A DNA stretch of 33,210 bases from Actinomycetes bacterium (GTDB taxonomy: Bacteria > Actinomycetota > Actinomycetes > Actinomycetales > Microbacteriaceae). The first letter of the stretch is position 1, and every line of letters starts with the position of its first letter. The notes below the pieces were generated by a model that made no database searches, was not told the origin of the DNA, and saw only the letters and a list, made by a program, of their open reading frames with translations. Location: assembly GCA_023428065.1 (NCBI GenBank), contig JAEYZI010000040.1, positions 1-33,210 on the forward strand, read 5' to 3'. Position numbers and translations under genes: made by a program. Of this stretch, positions 1 to 7,034 are shown in pieces.

Positions 1-94
1 CCCTCTCGGCGCGTTCCACATTCCATCCGGAAGTTATCCACAGGGGTATCCCCAGACTGTGCAACCGTTACCCAGCTTTCCTTCAGGTGGAGCT
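1..94. other. oriC: Edge of dnaA-dnaN gap, probable oriC part
   Basis: This is the stretch just downstream of the dnaA stop codon, where actinobacterial origins (Streptomyces, Mycobacterium) normally lie, between dnaA and dnaN. A perfect DnaA box, TTATCCACA, is at 34-42, and a weaker TTCCACA element is at 14-20. A small GGGGTATCCCC palindrome is at 43-53. Most of the expected box cluster and dnaN itself would lie outside the window, so the origin call rests on position plus one perfect box. Confidence 0.55.
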
Positions 95-1495
95 TCAGGG
101 TCGGTAGCGCTGGTCCTGCTTGATGCGCGCGGTGAGTTCGGTGACCTGGTTGTAGATCGAGCGGCGCTCCTTCATGAGCTCGCTGATCTTCTTGTTGGCG
201 TACATGACGGTCGTGTGGTCGCGGTTGCCGAAGAGCTGCCCGATCTTCGGCAGCGACAGGTTCGTCATCTCACGGCACAGGTACATCGCGATCTGGCGAG
301 CGGTCGCGACCGCCTGCGACCGCGACGATCCGTAGAGGTCGTCGACCGAGAGCTTGAAGTAGTCCGCGGTGTGATTGATGATGTCGACCGGCGAGATGAC
401 GTTGTCCTCGTCGAGCGTGATGAGGTCCTTGAGCACGGTCTGCACGAGGGCGAGATCCACGGGCGTCTTGTTGAGGTTCGCGAACGCCGTCACGCGGATG
501 AGGGTGCCCTCGAGCTCGCGGATGTTGCTCGACACCTTCGTCGCCATGTACTCGAGGATGTCGTCGGGCACCTGCAGCCGCTCCGACTGCGCCTTCTTGC
601 GCAGGATCGCGATGCGGGTCTCGAGGTCGGGTGCCTGCACGTCGGTGATGAGACCCCACTCGAAGCGCGACCGCATCCGGTCCTCGAAGCCCGTCAGGTG
701 CTTCGGCGCGACGTCGCTCGTGATCACGACCTGCTTGTTGTGGTCGTGCAGCGTGTTGAAGGTGTGGAAGAAGGCCTCCTGCGTGGAGTCCTTGCCCTGC
801 AGGAACTGGATGTCGTCGATCAGCAGGATGTCGATCTCGCGATAGCGCGACTGGAAGACCGACGCCCTGTTGTTCGCGATCGAGTTGATGAAGTCGTTCG
901 TGAACTCCTCCGAGCTCACGTAGCGCACGCGGATGCCGGGGTAGAGGCTCTCGGCGTAGTGGCCGATCGCGTGGAGCAGGTGGGTCTTGCCGAGGCCCGA
1001 GTCGCCGTAGACGAAGAGCGGGTTGTAGGCCTTGGCCGGCGCCTCGGCGACCGCGACGGCCGCGGCGTGCGCGAAGCGGTTCGATCCGCCGATGACGAAG
1101 TTGTCGAAGTTGTACTTCGGGTTCAGTCGGGAGTCGCTGCGACGCCCGAGCTCGATCACGGGGCTCACCGGCTCCGCGTGAGGCGAGGCGTCGACGACGT
1201 CGTCGACGACGGGCGCGAGCGTCGGCTGGATGTCGGGGTTCACGACGATCGCGAAGTTCGTCACGTCGCCGTCGACGTCCGCGAGGGCGTCGAGGAGGGG
1301 GACGCGGATGCGCTGCTCGAGCATGCCGCGCGTGAGCTCGTTCGGCACCTCGAGGTAGATCGTCTCGCCGAGCACGCCCTTCGGCTCGACGAGGTTGATG
1401 AAGCCGTGGAGCTGCGGGGTGATGCGATCATCGGAGGCGAGGCGGGCCTGCACGGCCGTCCACAGCTCCCTCGTGGGGTCCGTGGCGTCGGTCAT
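95..1495 (-). CDS. dnaA: Chromosomal replication initiator DnaA
   Basis: DnaA binds DnaA boxes at oriC, forms an ATP-dependent helical oligomer and opens the duplex so that the helicase can be loaded. The 466-residue protein has domain I at about 1-80, a short acidic linker (about 90-120), the AAA+ domain with Walker A GDSGLGKT (164-171), Walker B LLIDDIQ (224-230), sensor I VVITSD (256-261), an arginine finger at R277 and sensor II R326. The C-terminal helix-turn-helix carries the DnaA signature from CREMT (407) to DHTTV (426-430). The linker is much shorter than in Streptomyces. Start is ATG, with AGGAG some distance upstream. The gene faces away from rpmH, and its upstream gap is rich in DnaA boxes, which fits autoregulation. 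Confidence 0.98.
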   Translation of the reverse strand: MTDATDPTRELWTAVQARLASDDRITPQLHGFINLVEPKGVLGETIYLEVPNELTRGMLEQRIRVPLLDALADVDGDVTNFAIVVNPDIQPTLAPVVDDVVDASPHAEPVSPVIELGRRSDSRLNPKYNFDNFVIGGSNRFAHAAAVAVAEAPAKAYNPLFVYGDSGLGKTHLLHAIGHYAESLYPGIRVRYVSSEEFTNDFINSIANNRASVFQSRYREIDILLIDDIQFLQGKDSTQEAFFHTFNTLHDHNKQVVITSDVAPKHLTGFEDRMRSRFEWGLITDVQAPDLETRIAILRKKAQSERLQVPDDILEYMATKVSSNIRELEGTLIRVTAFANLNKTPVDLALVQTVLKDLITLDEDNVISPVDIINHTADYFKLSVDDLYGSSRSQAVATARQIAMYLCREMTNLSLPKIGQLFGNRDHTTVMYANKKISELMKERRSIYNQVTELTARIKQDQRYRP

Positions 1496-1516
1496 CTTGT
1501 CGTTCGCTCCTGGTCG

Positions 1517-1653
1517 TTATTCACAGCCCTGTCCACAGTCGTCGGGGCCGGTGCGCGCCGTATCCGTCGGGATCGAGGCCGTCGGGAGGATGACGACAAC
1601 CTTAGTTGTGGACAGCGCCCTGTGGACAACCGTCTCTCGGCGGATGTGGAGAG
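1517..1653. promoter_or_regulatory. DnaA-box cluster upstream of dnaA
   Basis: The dnaA-rpmH gap (1496-1784) holds TTATTCACA at 1517-1525 and CTGTCCACA at 1529-1537 on the plus strand. On the minus strand it holds CTGTCCACA (1607-1615), a perfect actinobacterial box TTGTCCACA (1621-1629) and a weak CTCTCCACA (1645-1653). The two pairs face each other. Known roles of such clusters are dnaA autoregulation or the second half of a bipartite origin; the sequence does not decide between them. Confidence 0.6.
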
Positions 1654-1678
1654 AGCCCCGCTATGGTGGACGCCAGGT

Positions 1679-1707
1679 TTGACCGTTCCCGGTCGAGGCC
1701 CTATTTT
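1679..1707 (+). promoter_or_regulatory. Sigma-A type promoter of rpmH-rnpA operon
   Basis: A -35 element TTGACC (1679-1684) and a -10 element TATTTT (1702-1707) are separated by exactly 17 bp, in an AT-rich patch unlike the surrounding sequence. The spacer contains a small palindrome, GACCG-ttcc-CGGTC (1681-1694), which overlaps the -35. Transcription would start near 1714, giving a leader of about 70 nt before rpmH. Confidence 0.75.
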
Positions 1708-1784
1708 TAACAGGTTGTCGGCATCCAGGCGCCGACCCCGTTCTTTCCCGGTCGCCGCACACACCGGGGCCAGGAGATATCACC

Positions 1785-1922
1785 ATGAGCAAGCGAACCT
1801 TCCAGCCGAACAACCGGCGCCGCGCCAAGAAGCACGGCTTCCGCCTCCGCATGCGCACCCGCGCCGGCCGCGCCATCCTCGCGGCCCGCCGTCGCAAGGG
1901 GCGCACCGAGCTCTCCGCGTAG
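1785..1922 (+). CDS. rpmH: 50S ribosomal protein L34
   Basis: This is a 45-residue, very basic protein. It starts MSKRTFQPNNRRRAK and has the conserved GFRLRMRTRAGRAIL core and RRRKGR tail, the standard form and length of bL34, a small protein of the large ribosomal subunit. ATG at 1785 is preceded by CAGGAG (1771-1776). It is the first gene of the rpmH-rnpA-yidD-yidC-jag series, and rnpA starts 9 bp after its stop. A strong promoter lies about 80 bp upstream. Confidence 0.97.
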   Translation: MSKRTFQPNNRRRAKKHGFRLRMRTRAGRAILAARRRKGRTELSA

Positions 1923-1931
1923 TCGGACGAC

Positions 1932-2270
1932 GTGCTGGCCAGGGCGAACCGAGTGGTCAAGCCCTCGGACTTCCGTGCGATCGTGCGCCGCGGGCGCCGC
2001 ACTCCCACCACCAGCACGCTCATCTACCGGGTGGAGCGGGATCCCGCCGACCCGGCACGCTTCGGATTCATCGTGGCCAAGACGGTCGGCAACGCCGTCG
2101 AGCGCAACCTCGTGCGACGACGCATGCGTGCCGTGTGCCGATCCATCGTGGATGCCGGTGGTCGGGGATCCGACGTCGTCGTGCGCGCACTCCCCGGATC
2201 CGCACAGCGCGACTGGACTAGTCTCTCCGCCGAGATGCACGCGATCCTCGACCCCGCACTGATCCGATGA
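1932..2270 (+). CDS. rnpA: Ribonuclease P protein component
   Basis: RnpA is the protein subunit of RNase P; with the rnpB RNA it trims the 5' leader from tRNA precursors. The 112-residue product has the basic family signature around residues 47-66 (FIVAKTVGNAVERN, then RRRMR). The N-terminal stretch LARANRVVKPSDFRAIVRRG is also typical. A GTG start at 1932 fits the conserved N terminus. The stop codon overlaps the ATG of yidD (ATGA at 2267-2270), so translation of the two is probably coupled. Length is normal for the family. Confidence 0.95.
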   Translation: MLARANRVVKPSDFRAIVRRGRRTPTTSTLIYRVERDPADPARFGFIVAKTVGNAVERNLVRRRMRAVCRSIVDAGGRGSDVVVRALPGSAQRDWTSLSAEMHAILDPALIR

Positions 2271-2581
2271 AGCGGGTCGGTCTCTTCCTCTGGCTGCTCC
2301 CGAGGAACATCTGCGTGGCGATCCTGCGCGGCTACCGCGCCGTGATCTCGCCGATCTACGGCGACGTGTGCAGGTACTACCCGAGCTGCTCCGCGTACGC
2401 GATGGGCTCGATCCAGCATCACGGCGTGATCAAGGGGATCGCGCTCGGCAGCTGGCGCATCCTGCGGTGCCATCCCTGGGCCCGCGGCGGCATCGACGAC
2501 GTGCCGGAATCGCGGCGCCACCACGACCACTATCACCTCACCCGATTCGGCTTCGTGGCCGCGGGACACGGAAAGGGCTGA
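2267..2581 (+). CDS. yidD: Membrane protein insertion efficiency factor YidD
   Basis: YidD is a small, basic, membrane-associated protein that assists YidC/Sec-dependent insertion of inner-membrane proteins; its mechanism is not well defined. The 104-residue product shows the family core: an amphipathic N terminus, YRAVISPIYG (23-32), the cysteine motif CRYYPSCSAYA (35-45), GVIKG, and WRILRCHPWARGG (63-75). The C terminus is histidine-rich (HHDHYH, 85-90) and variable between species. It overlaps rnpA by 4 nt, and yidC begins 10 bp downstream, as in most bacteria. Confidence 0.95.
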   Translation: MKRVGLFLWLLPRNICVAILRGYRAVISPIYGDVCRYYPSCSAYAMGSIQHHGVIKGIALGSWRILRCHPWARGGIDDVPESRRHHDHYHLTRFGFVAAGHGKG

Positions 2582-2591
2582 CCGAGCCGCA

Positions 2592-3566
2592 ATGGACTTC
2601 TTCGGAACAATCCTCTGGCCCATCAAGTGGGTCATCGAAGCCATCCTCGTGGGCTTCCACTGGCTGCTGTCGGAGCTCGGGCTCGACCCCGACGGCGGCC
2701 TCACGTGGGTGCTGTCGATCGTCGGCCTCGTGCTCATCGTGCGCGCCGCCCTCATCCCGCTCTTCGTGCGCCAGATCAAGAGCCAGCGGAAGATGCTCGA
2801 GGTCGCCCCCGAACTCAAGAAGATCCAGGACAAGTACCGGGGCAAGAAGGACCAGTTCTCTCGCGAGGCGATGCAGCGCGAGACCATGGCGCTCTACCAG
2901 CGCGCGGGTACCAACCCGCTCTCGTCGTGCCTCCCGCTGCTCATCCAGATGCCGATCTTCTTCAGCCTGTTCTCGGTGCTGAACGAGGCGCGGTACGACC
3001 GCGCGGGTGTCGGGCTCCTCACGCAGGACCTCGCGGACAGCTTCGGCGGCGCCAACCTGTTCGGTGTCGCGCCCCTCAAGTACAGCCTCGTCGACGCGTT
3101 CTCGTTCGGCGAGGTGTGGGTCGCGATCATCGCGATCGTCATGATCCTCGTGATGACGGCGTCGCAGTTCATCACGCAGCTGCAGATCATGTCGAAGAAC
3201 CAGACGCCTGAGATGAAGGCGAGCCCGATGTACCGGCAGCAGCGGATCCTGCTGTACATCCTCCCGGTCGTCTTCCTCTTCTCGGGCCTCGCCTTCCCCA
3301 TCGGCGTCATGTTCTACTGGCTCACCTCCAACATCTGGACGATGGTCCAGCAGTGGCTCGTCATCCGGAACATGCCGACTCCCGGCTCGGAGGCGGCACT
3401 CGCCCGCGAGGCCCGCCTCGCCAAGAAGAACCGCAACCGCATGTCGGATGACGCTGCCGCGATCGCGGAGGTCATCGAGGAGGAGCCGGCGAAGCCCACG
3501 ACCACGCAGCGCCAGCAGCCAGTCGGCAAGAACCGCGCCAAGAAGCAGGGGGGACCCAAGAAGTGA
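2592..3566 (+). CDS. yidC: Membrane protein insertase YidC
   Basis: YidC/Oxa1 insertase places membrane proteins in the cytoplasmic membrane alone or with SecYEG. The 324-residue protein has the short Gram-positive layout with no large extracellular P1 domain: a first hydrophobic segment at about 8-28, the groove segment with the conserved arginine R51 (VRAALIPL), a charged cytosolic hairpin (about 60-105), and further membrane segments including PLLIQMPIFFSLF and the final PIGVMFYWLTSNIW. The tail (about 275-324) is long and lysine-rich, which is common in species lacking other ribosome tethers. The TGA stop overlaps the GTG start of jag. Confidence 0.97.
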   Translation: MDFFGTILWPIKWVIEAILVGFHWLLSELGLDPDGGLTWVLSIVGLVLIVRAALIPLFVRQIKSQRKMLEVAPELKKIQDKYRGKKDQFSREAMQRETMALYQRAGTNPLSSCLPLLIQMPIFFSLFSVLNEARYDRAGVGLLTQDLADSFGGANLFGVAPLKYSLVDAFSFGEVWVAIIAIVMILVMTASQFITQLQIMSKNQTPEMKASPMYRQQRILLYILPVVFLFSGLAFPIGVMFYWLTSNIWTMVQQWLVIRNMPTPGSEAALAREARLAKKNRNRMSDDAAAIAEVIEEEPAKPTTTQRQQPVGKNRAKKQGGPKK

Positions 3567-4063
3567 CCGACGAGAACGTGACCGAGATCGAGTCCACCCC
3601 GAGCGAGCAGGAGCTCGTCGACGAGGGCGACATCGCGGCCGACTACATCGAAGAGCTCTTGGACATCGCCGACCTCGACGGCGACATCGACATCGACGCG
3701 CGAGTCGGGCGCGCCTACCTCTCGGTGACCGCGGGGGAGGGGTCGAACCTCGACGTGCTCTCCAAGCCCGACACCGTCGCGGCGCTCCAGGAGCTCACCC
3801 GCCTCGCGGTGCAGGCGAAGACCGGGCGATTCTCGCGGCTGATCCTCGACATCGGCGGATCCCGCGATGCGCGTGCGGAAGAGCTCGCGGCCATCGTCGA
3901 CCACGCCATCTCGCGGATCGAGGGCGGCGCCTCGTCGGCGTCGCTGCCGCCCATGACGAGCTACGAGCGCAAGCTCGTCCACGACATCGTGAGCGAGCGC
4001 GGTTACCACTCGGAGTCCGAGGGCGAAGGCCGCGATCGCCACACGGTGATCACCGCGAAGTAG
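3563..4063 (+). CDS. jag: KH-R3H RNA-binding protein Jag/KhpB
   Basis: Jag (KhpB, EloR) is a cytosolic RNA-binding protein linked to cell elongation and sRNA biology, usually working with KhpA. The 166-residue protein has an acidic N terminus (1-48), a KH-like domain (about 48-95) and a C-terminal R3H domain (about 100-166) with its R-x3-H motif at R136 to H140. The KH loop that normally reads GxxG is SKPD (67-70) before TVAALQELTRLAV, so canonical RNA contact by this loop is doubtful. The GTG start overlaps the yidC stop by 4 nt. A parS site follows 8 bp after the stop. Confidence 0.93.
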   Translation: MTDENVTEIESTPSEQELVDEGDIAADYIEELLDIADLDGDIDIDARVGRAYLSVTAGEGSNLDVLSKPDTVAALQELTRLAVQAKTGRFSRLILDIGGSRDARAEELAAIVDHAISRIEGGASSASLPPMTSYERKLVHDIVSERGYHSESEGEGRDRHTVITAK

Positions 4064-4071
4064 AAAGGCGA

Positions 4072-4087
4072 TGTTTCACGTGAAACA
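4072..4087. other. parS: parS centromere site 1
   Basis: TGTTTCACGTGAAACA is a perfect match to the bacterial parS consensus bound by ParB. It is the core of a 22-bp perfect palindrome (4069-4090) in the 36-bp gap between jag and rsmG. Confidence 0.95.
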
Positions 4088-4099
4088 TCGGGGGCGTCG

Positions 4100-4726
4100 A
4101 TGAGCGATCTCGAGGCCGAGCCGGCAGTCGCGCCGTCGATCTTCGGGGAGAGGATCGAGCTGGCGCGTCGGTTCACGCAGGATCTCGCGCGCGAGGGAGA
4201 GCTTCGCGGACTCATCGGGCCGCTCGAGCTGCCCCGCCTCTGGTCGCGGCACGTGCTCAACTCGGCGCTGCTGGCCCCCTTGCTCTCCCCCGGACGAGTC
4301 GGTGACGTGGGCAGCGGCGCGGGCCTGCCGGGTCTCGTGCTCGCCATCGCGCGACCGGATGTCCACCTCGTGCTGATCGAGCCGATGGAGCGTCGCGTCG
4401 AATGGCTCGTGGAGGAGTCGGACGCGCTCGGACTCGACAACGTGGAGGTCGTGCGGGCCCGCGCGGAAGACGCCCAGCTCTCGACACCACTTGATCAGGT
4501 GACTGCGCGAGCCGTCTCGGCGCTCTCCAAGCTGTTGCCATCGACGGCCCCGTTGCTCCGGCCGGGCGGCGAGTTCATCTTCATGAAGGGCGCCCGCGTG
4601 ACCGAGGAGATCGCGGCCGCCGAGAAGGTGATCCGGAAGCTCCGCCTCACGGACGTGAGGGCGGAGGCGTTGGGGGAGGGCCTGGTGTCCGAGCCCACGT
4701 GGGTCTTCCGAGCGAGCCGCCCCTGA
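4100..4726 (+). CDS. rsmG: 16S rRNA m7G527 methyltransferase RsmG
   Basis: RsmG (GidB) uses S-adenosylmethionine to methylate N7 of G527 of 16S rRNA in the small subunit; its loss gives low-level streptomycin resistance in many bacteria. The 208-residue protein has a helical N terminus with LWSRHVLNS (48-55), motif I GDVGSGAGLPG (68-78), the acidic motif II LIEPMERRVEWL (92-103), the TARAVSAL segment (135-142) and the LLRPGGEFIFMKG segment (152-164). ATG at 4100 follows parS 1 by 12 bp. parS 2 lies 4 bp after the stop, so the gene is bracketed by two ParB sites. Confidence 0.96.
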   Translation: MSDLEAEPAVAPSIFGERIELARRFTQDLAREGELRGLIGPLELPRLWSRHVLNSALLAPLLSPGRVGDVGSGAGLPGLVLAIARPDVHLVLIEPMERRVEWLVEESDALGLDNVEVVRARAEDAQLSTPLDQVTARAVSALSKLLPSTAPLLRPGGEFIFMKGARVTEEIAAAEKVIRKLRLTDVRAEALGEGLVSEPTWVFRASRP

Positions 4727-4730
4727 CCGA

Positions 4731-4746
4731 TGTTTCACGTGAAACA
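4731..4746. other. parS: parS centromere site 2
   Basis: This is a second perfect TGTTTCACGTGAAACA, inside a 20-bp palindrome (4729-4748), 4 bp after the rsmG stop. It marks the left border of the repeat and nuclease insertion. Confidence 0.95.
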
Positions 4747-4755
4747 TCTCCAGCA

Positions 4756-5262
4756 GGTCGAGTAGCCACGCGGTTCCCCCCGGTGGTTGAGTAGCCGCGC
4801 AGTGGCGGTCTCCCGTTGGTTGAGCAGCCGCGTAGCGGCGTATCGAAACCACCCCCCTCCCGTGGTCTCGATACACCGCGCTGCGCGCGGCACTCGACCA
4901 GCGTTTGCGTCCGGCCTTCTGTCGGTGGCGTAGCCCCAAGCGGCAATTCCCCGCTGGTTGAGTAGCCGCGCAGCGGCGTATCGAAACCACCCCGCTCCCG
5001 TGGTCTCGATACACCGCGCTGCGCGCGGCACTCGACCAGCATTTGCGTCCGGCCTTCTGTCGGTGGCGTAGCCCCAAGCGGCAATTCCCCGCTGGTTGAG
5101 TAGCCCCGAAGGGGCGTATCGAAACCACTCGGAGTCTCCTGGTCTCGATACACCGCGACTCCGTCGCGGCACTCGACCAGCATGTGCGGGCGGCCGCCTG
5201 TCGGTTGAGTAGCCCCAGAGGGGCGTATCGAAATCACCGACCTCTGCCCGCGGCACTCGACC
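4756..5262. repeat. REP-like palindromic repeat array, left arm
   Basis: The gap of about 640 bp after rsmG is nearly all repeats of two hairpin types. Type A (33 bp) starts GGTTGAGTAGCC, has a short inner stem-loop and ends GTATCGAAACC. Full copies are at 4818-4850, 4956-4988, 5094-5126 and about 5203-5238 (last end diverged). Type B (37-39 bp) starts GGTCTCGATACACCGCG and ends GGCACTCGACCA. Copies are at 4864-4900, 5002-5038 and 5141-5179. B is a diverged inverted copy of A, so each A-B pair, 13-14 bp apart, forms a larger head-to-head unit like a BIME. Fragments lie at 4756-4767, 4785-4796 and about 5247-5262. Stretches such as GCGTAGCCCCAAGCGG look like decayed A copies. No stable coding frame is apparent. 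Confidence 0.9.
4818..5093 (+). repeat. Tandem duplication of a 138-bp unit
   Basis: Positions 4818-4955 and 4956-5093 are two copies of a 138-bp unit made of repeat A, a spacer, repeat B and a 55-bp tail. I count four substitutions between them (about 97% identity). A third A-B pair follows at the same phase (5094) but has a different inner stem and a diverged tail. The near identity indicates a recent duplication. Confidence 0.9.
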
Positions 5263-5364
5263 TGCGGATCGAACCCGACGCCTCCTCCCCTGGCGACGCC
5301 GGACCCGCGGGTTACCAGATCCCTCCTGTTCCAGACCGCTCGACGTCGCAAACGCGACGATGTC

Positions 5365-5658
5365 GTGATGATCGCGATGTACATCCTGCGCTGCGCCGAC
5401 GGCAGCTACTACGTCGGCTCCACCCGCGACCTCGAGGGCCGAATGCAGCAGCACGCGACCGGGGCGGGGAGCCGATACACATCGGCGCGGATGCCGGTGG
5501 AGCTCGTGTTCGTGCAGGAGTGCGCGGATGTCGGCGAGGCGTACGCGGCGGAGAAGAAGGTTCAAGGGTGGTCGCGGGCGAAGCGGGAGGCGCTCATCCG
5601 GGGCGAGACGCAGCTTCTGCCGGGGCTGAGTCGGAAGCGGTTCCGCGGAGAGGGATGA
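5365..5658 (+). CDS. Small GIY-YIG endonuclease-domain protein
   Basis: This 97-residue protein is essentially a single GIY-YIG nuclease domain of the UPF0213/YhbQ-like class. Motifs in order: Y6-I-L (GIY position), Y16-V-G (YIG position), the catalytic arginine R26 in LEGRMQQH with H30, the metal-binding glutamate E63 in AAEKKVQGW, and W69 followed by the SRAKREALIRGE basic segment. All expected catalytic residues are present, so it is probably active. GTG at 5365 is the longest start; ATG at 5368 or 5377 is possible, and no clear ribosome site is seen. A hairpin CGTCGC-aaac-GCGACG (5344-5359) ends 5 nt before the start. It lies inside a palindromic repeat array, with repeats in opposite orientation on its two sides. 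The substrate is unknown; acting on the repeats is an inference. Confidence 0.88.
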   Translation: MMIAMYILRCADGSYYVGSTRDLEGRMQQHATGAGSRYTSARMPVELVFVQECADVGEAYAAEKKVQGWSRAKREALIRGETQLLPGLSRKRFRGEG

Positions 5659-5687
5659 CACCGACGGGCCTGCGGCGGGGGAGGGGT

Positions 5688-6040
5688 GGTTTCGATACGC
5701 CCCTTCGGGGCTACTCAACCAACGGCGAGGGGCCGATGCGGGGCCACTCAACCAGCGGGAGACTGGCCGACGTTTCTGTTGGTCGAGTGCCGCGACGGAG
5801 TCGCGGTGTATCGAGACCATGGGGGAGGGGTGGTTTCGATACGCCCCTTCGGGGCTACTCAACCAACGGCGGGGGGCCGCTGCGGGGCTACTCAGCCAAC
5901 GGCGAGGGGCCGATGCGGCCACTCGATCAGCGGCGGGGGACGCTGCGGCCACTCGATCAGCGGGGGAGGGGCGCTTCGCGGCTGCTCAACCGGCGGGAAT
6001 GGCCACCAGGGGCGCTCGGAGCGCGGGGTATCGAGAACGC
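5688..6040. repeat. REP-like palindromic repeat array, right arm
   Basis: The 470-bp gap between the nuclease gene and parA carries the same repeats in reverse orientation. Full reversed A copies, GGTTTCGATACG to CTACTCAACC, are at 5688-5720 and 5832-5864. A full reversed B copy, TGGTCGAGTGCC to GTATCGAGACC, is at 5780-5818. Between and after them lie half copies that keep only one end: about 5741-5754, 5884-5898, 5915-5933, 5945-5963, 5971-5993 and a B-like piece at about 6012-6038. The right arm is more decayed than the left. The last 60 bp before parS 3 hold nothing I recognise. Confidence 0.88.
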
Positions 6041-6099
6041 CGGGGGCCGGGGGTCGCCGCCGTCGATTACAGTGGAGAGTCGCGGTCCGATGGCCGCGA

Positions 6100-6115
6100 T
6101 GTTTCACGTGAAACA
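6100..6115. other. parS: parS centromere site 3
   Basis: This is a third perfect TGTTTCACGTGAAACA. It lies 13 bp before the chosen GTG start of parA, so ParB bound here could also affect parAB expression. Confidence 0.95.
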
Positions 6116-6128
6116 CCGGAAGGCATTC

Positions 6129-7033
<905 letters not shown>

Positions 7034-7034
<1 letters not shown>

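Noticed and set aside
59..2221. A 720-codon open frame on the plus strand opposite dnaA
   Set aside because: It is antisense to dnaA, whose motifs are perfect, and runs through the intergenic box cluster, rpmH and rnpA. High-GC DNA leaves long antisense frames without stops.
4735..5952. A 405-codon minus-strand frame across the repeat array and nuclease gene
   Set aside because: Its sequence is just translated repeats (recurring RWLSSP- and RYAA-like blocks) and the shadow of the GIY-YIG gene. No conserved domain, and repeats in opposite orientation read through in the same frame.
4756..6040. CRISPR array
   Set aside because: The repeats are hairpins of two types in both orientations, with near-identical rather than unique spacers, and no cas gene is present.
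4749..6099. Insertion sequence or transposon
   Set aside because: There is no transposase or recombinase, no terminal inverted repeats at the borders, and no target duplication that I can see. The GIY-YIG domain alone does not make it an IS.
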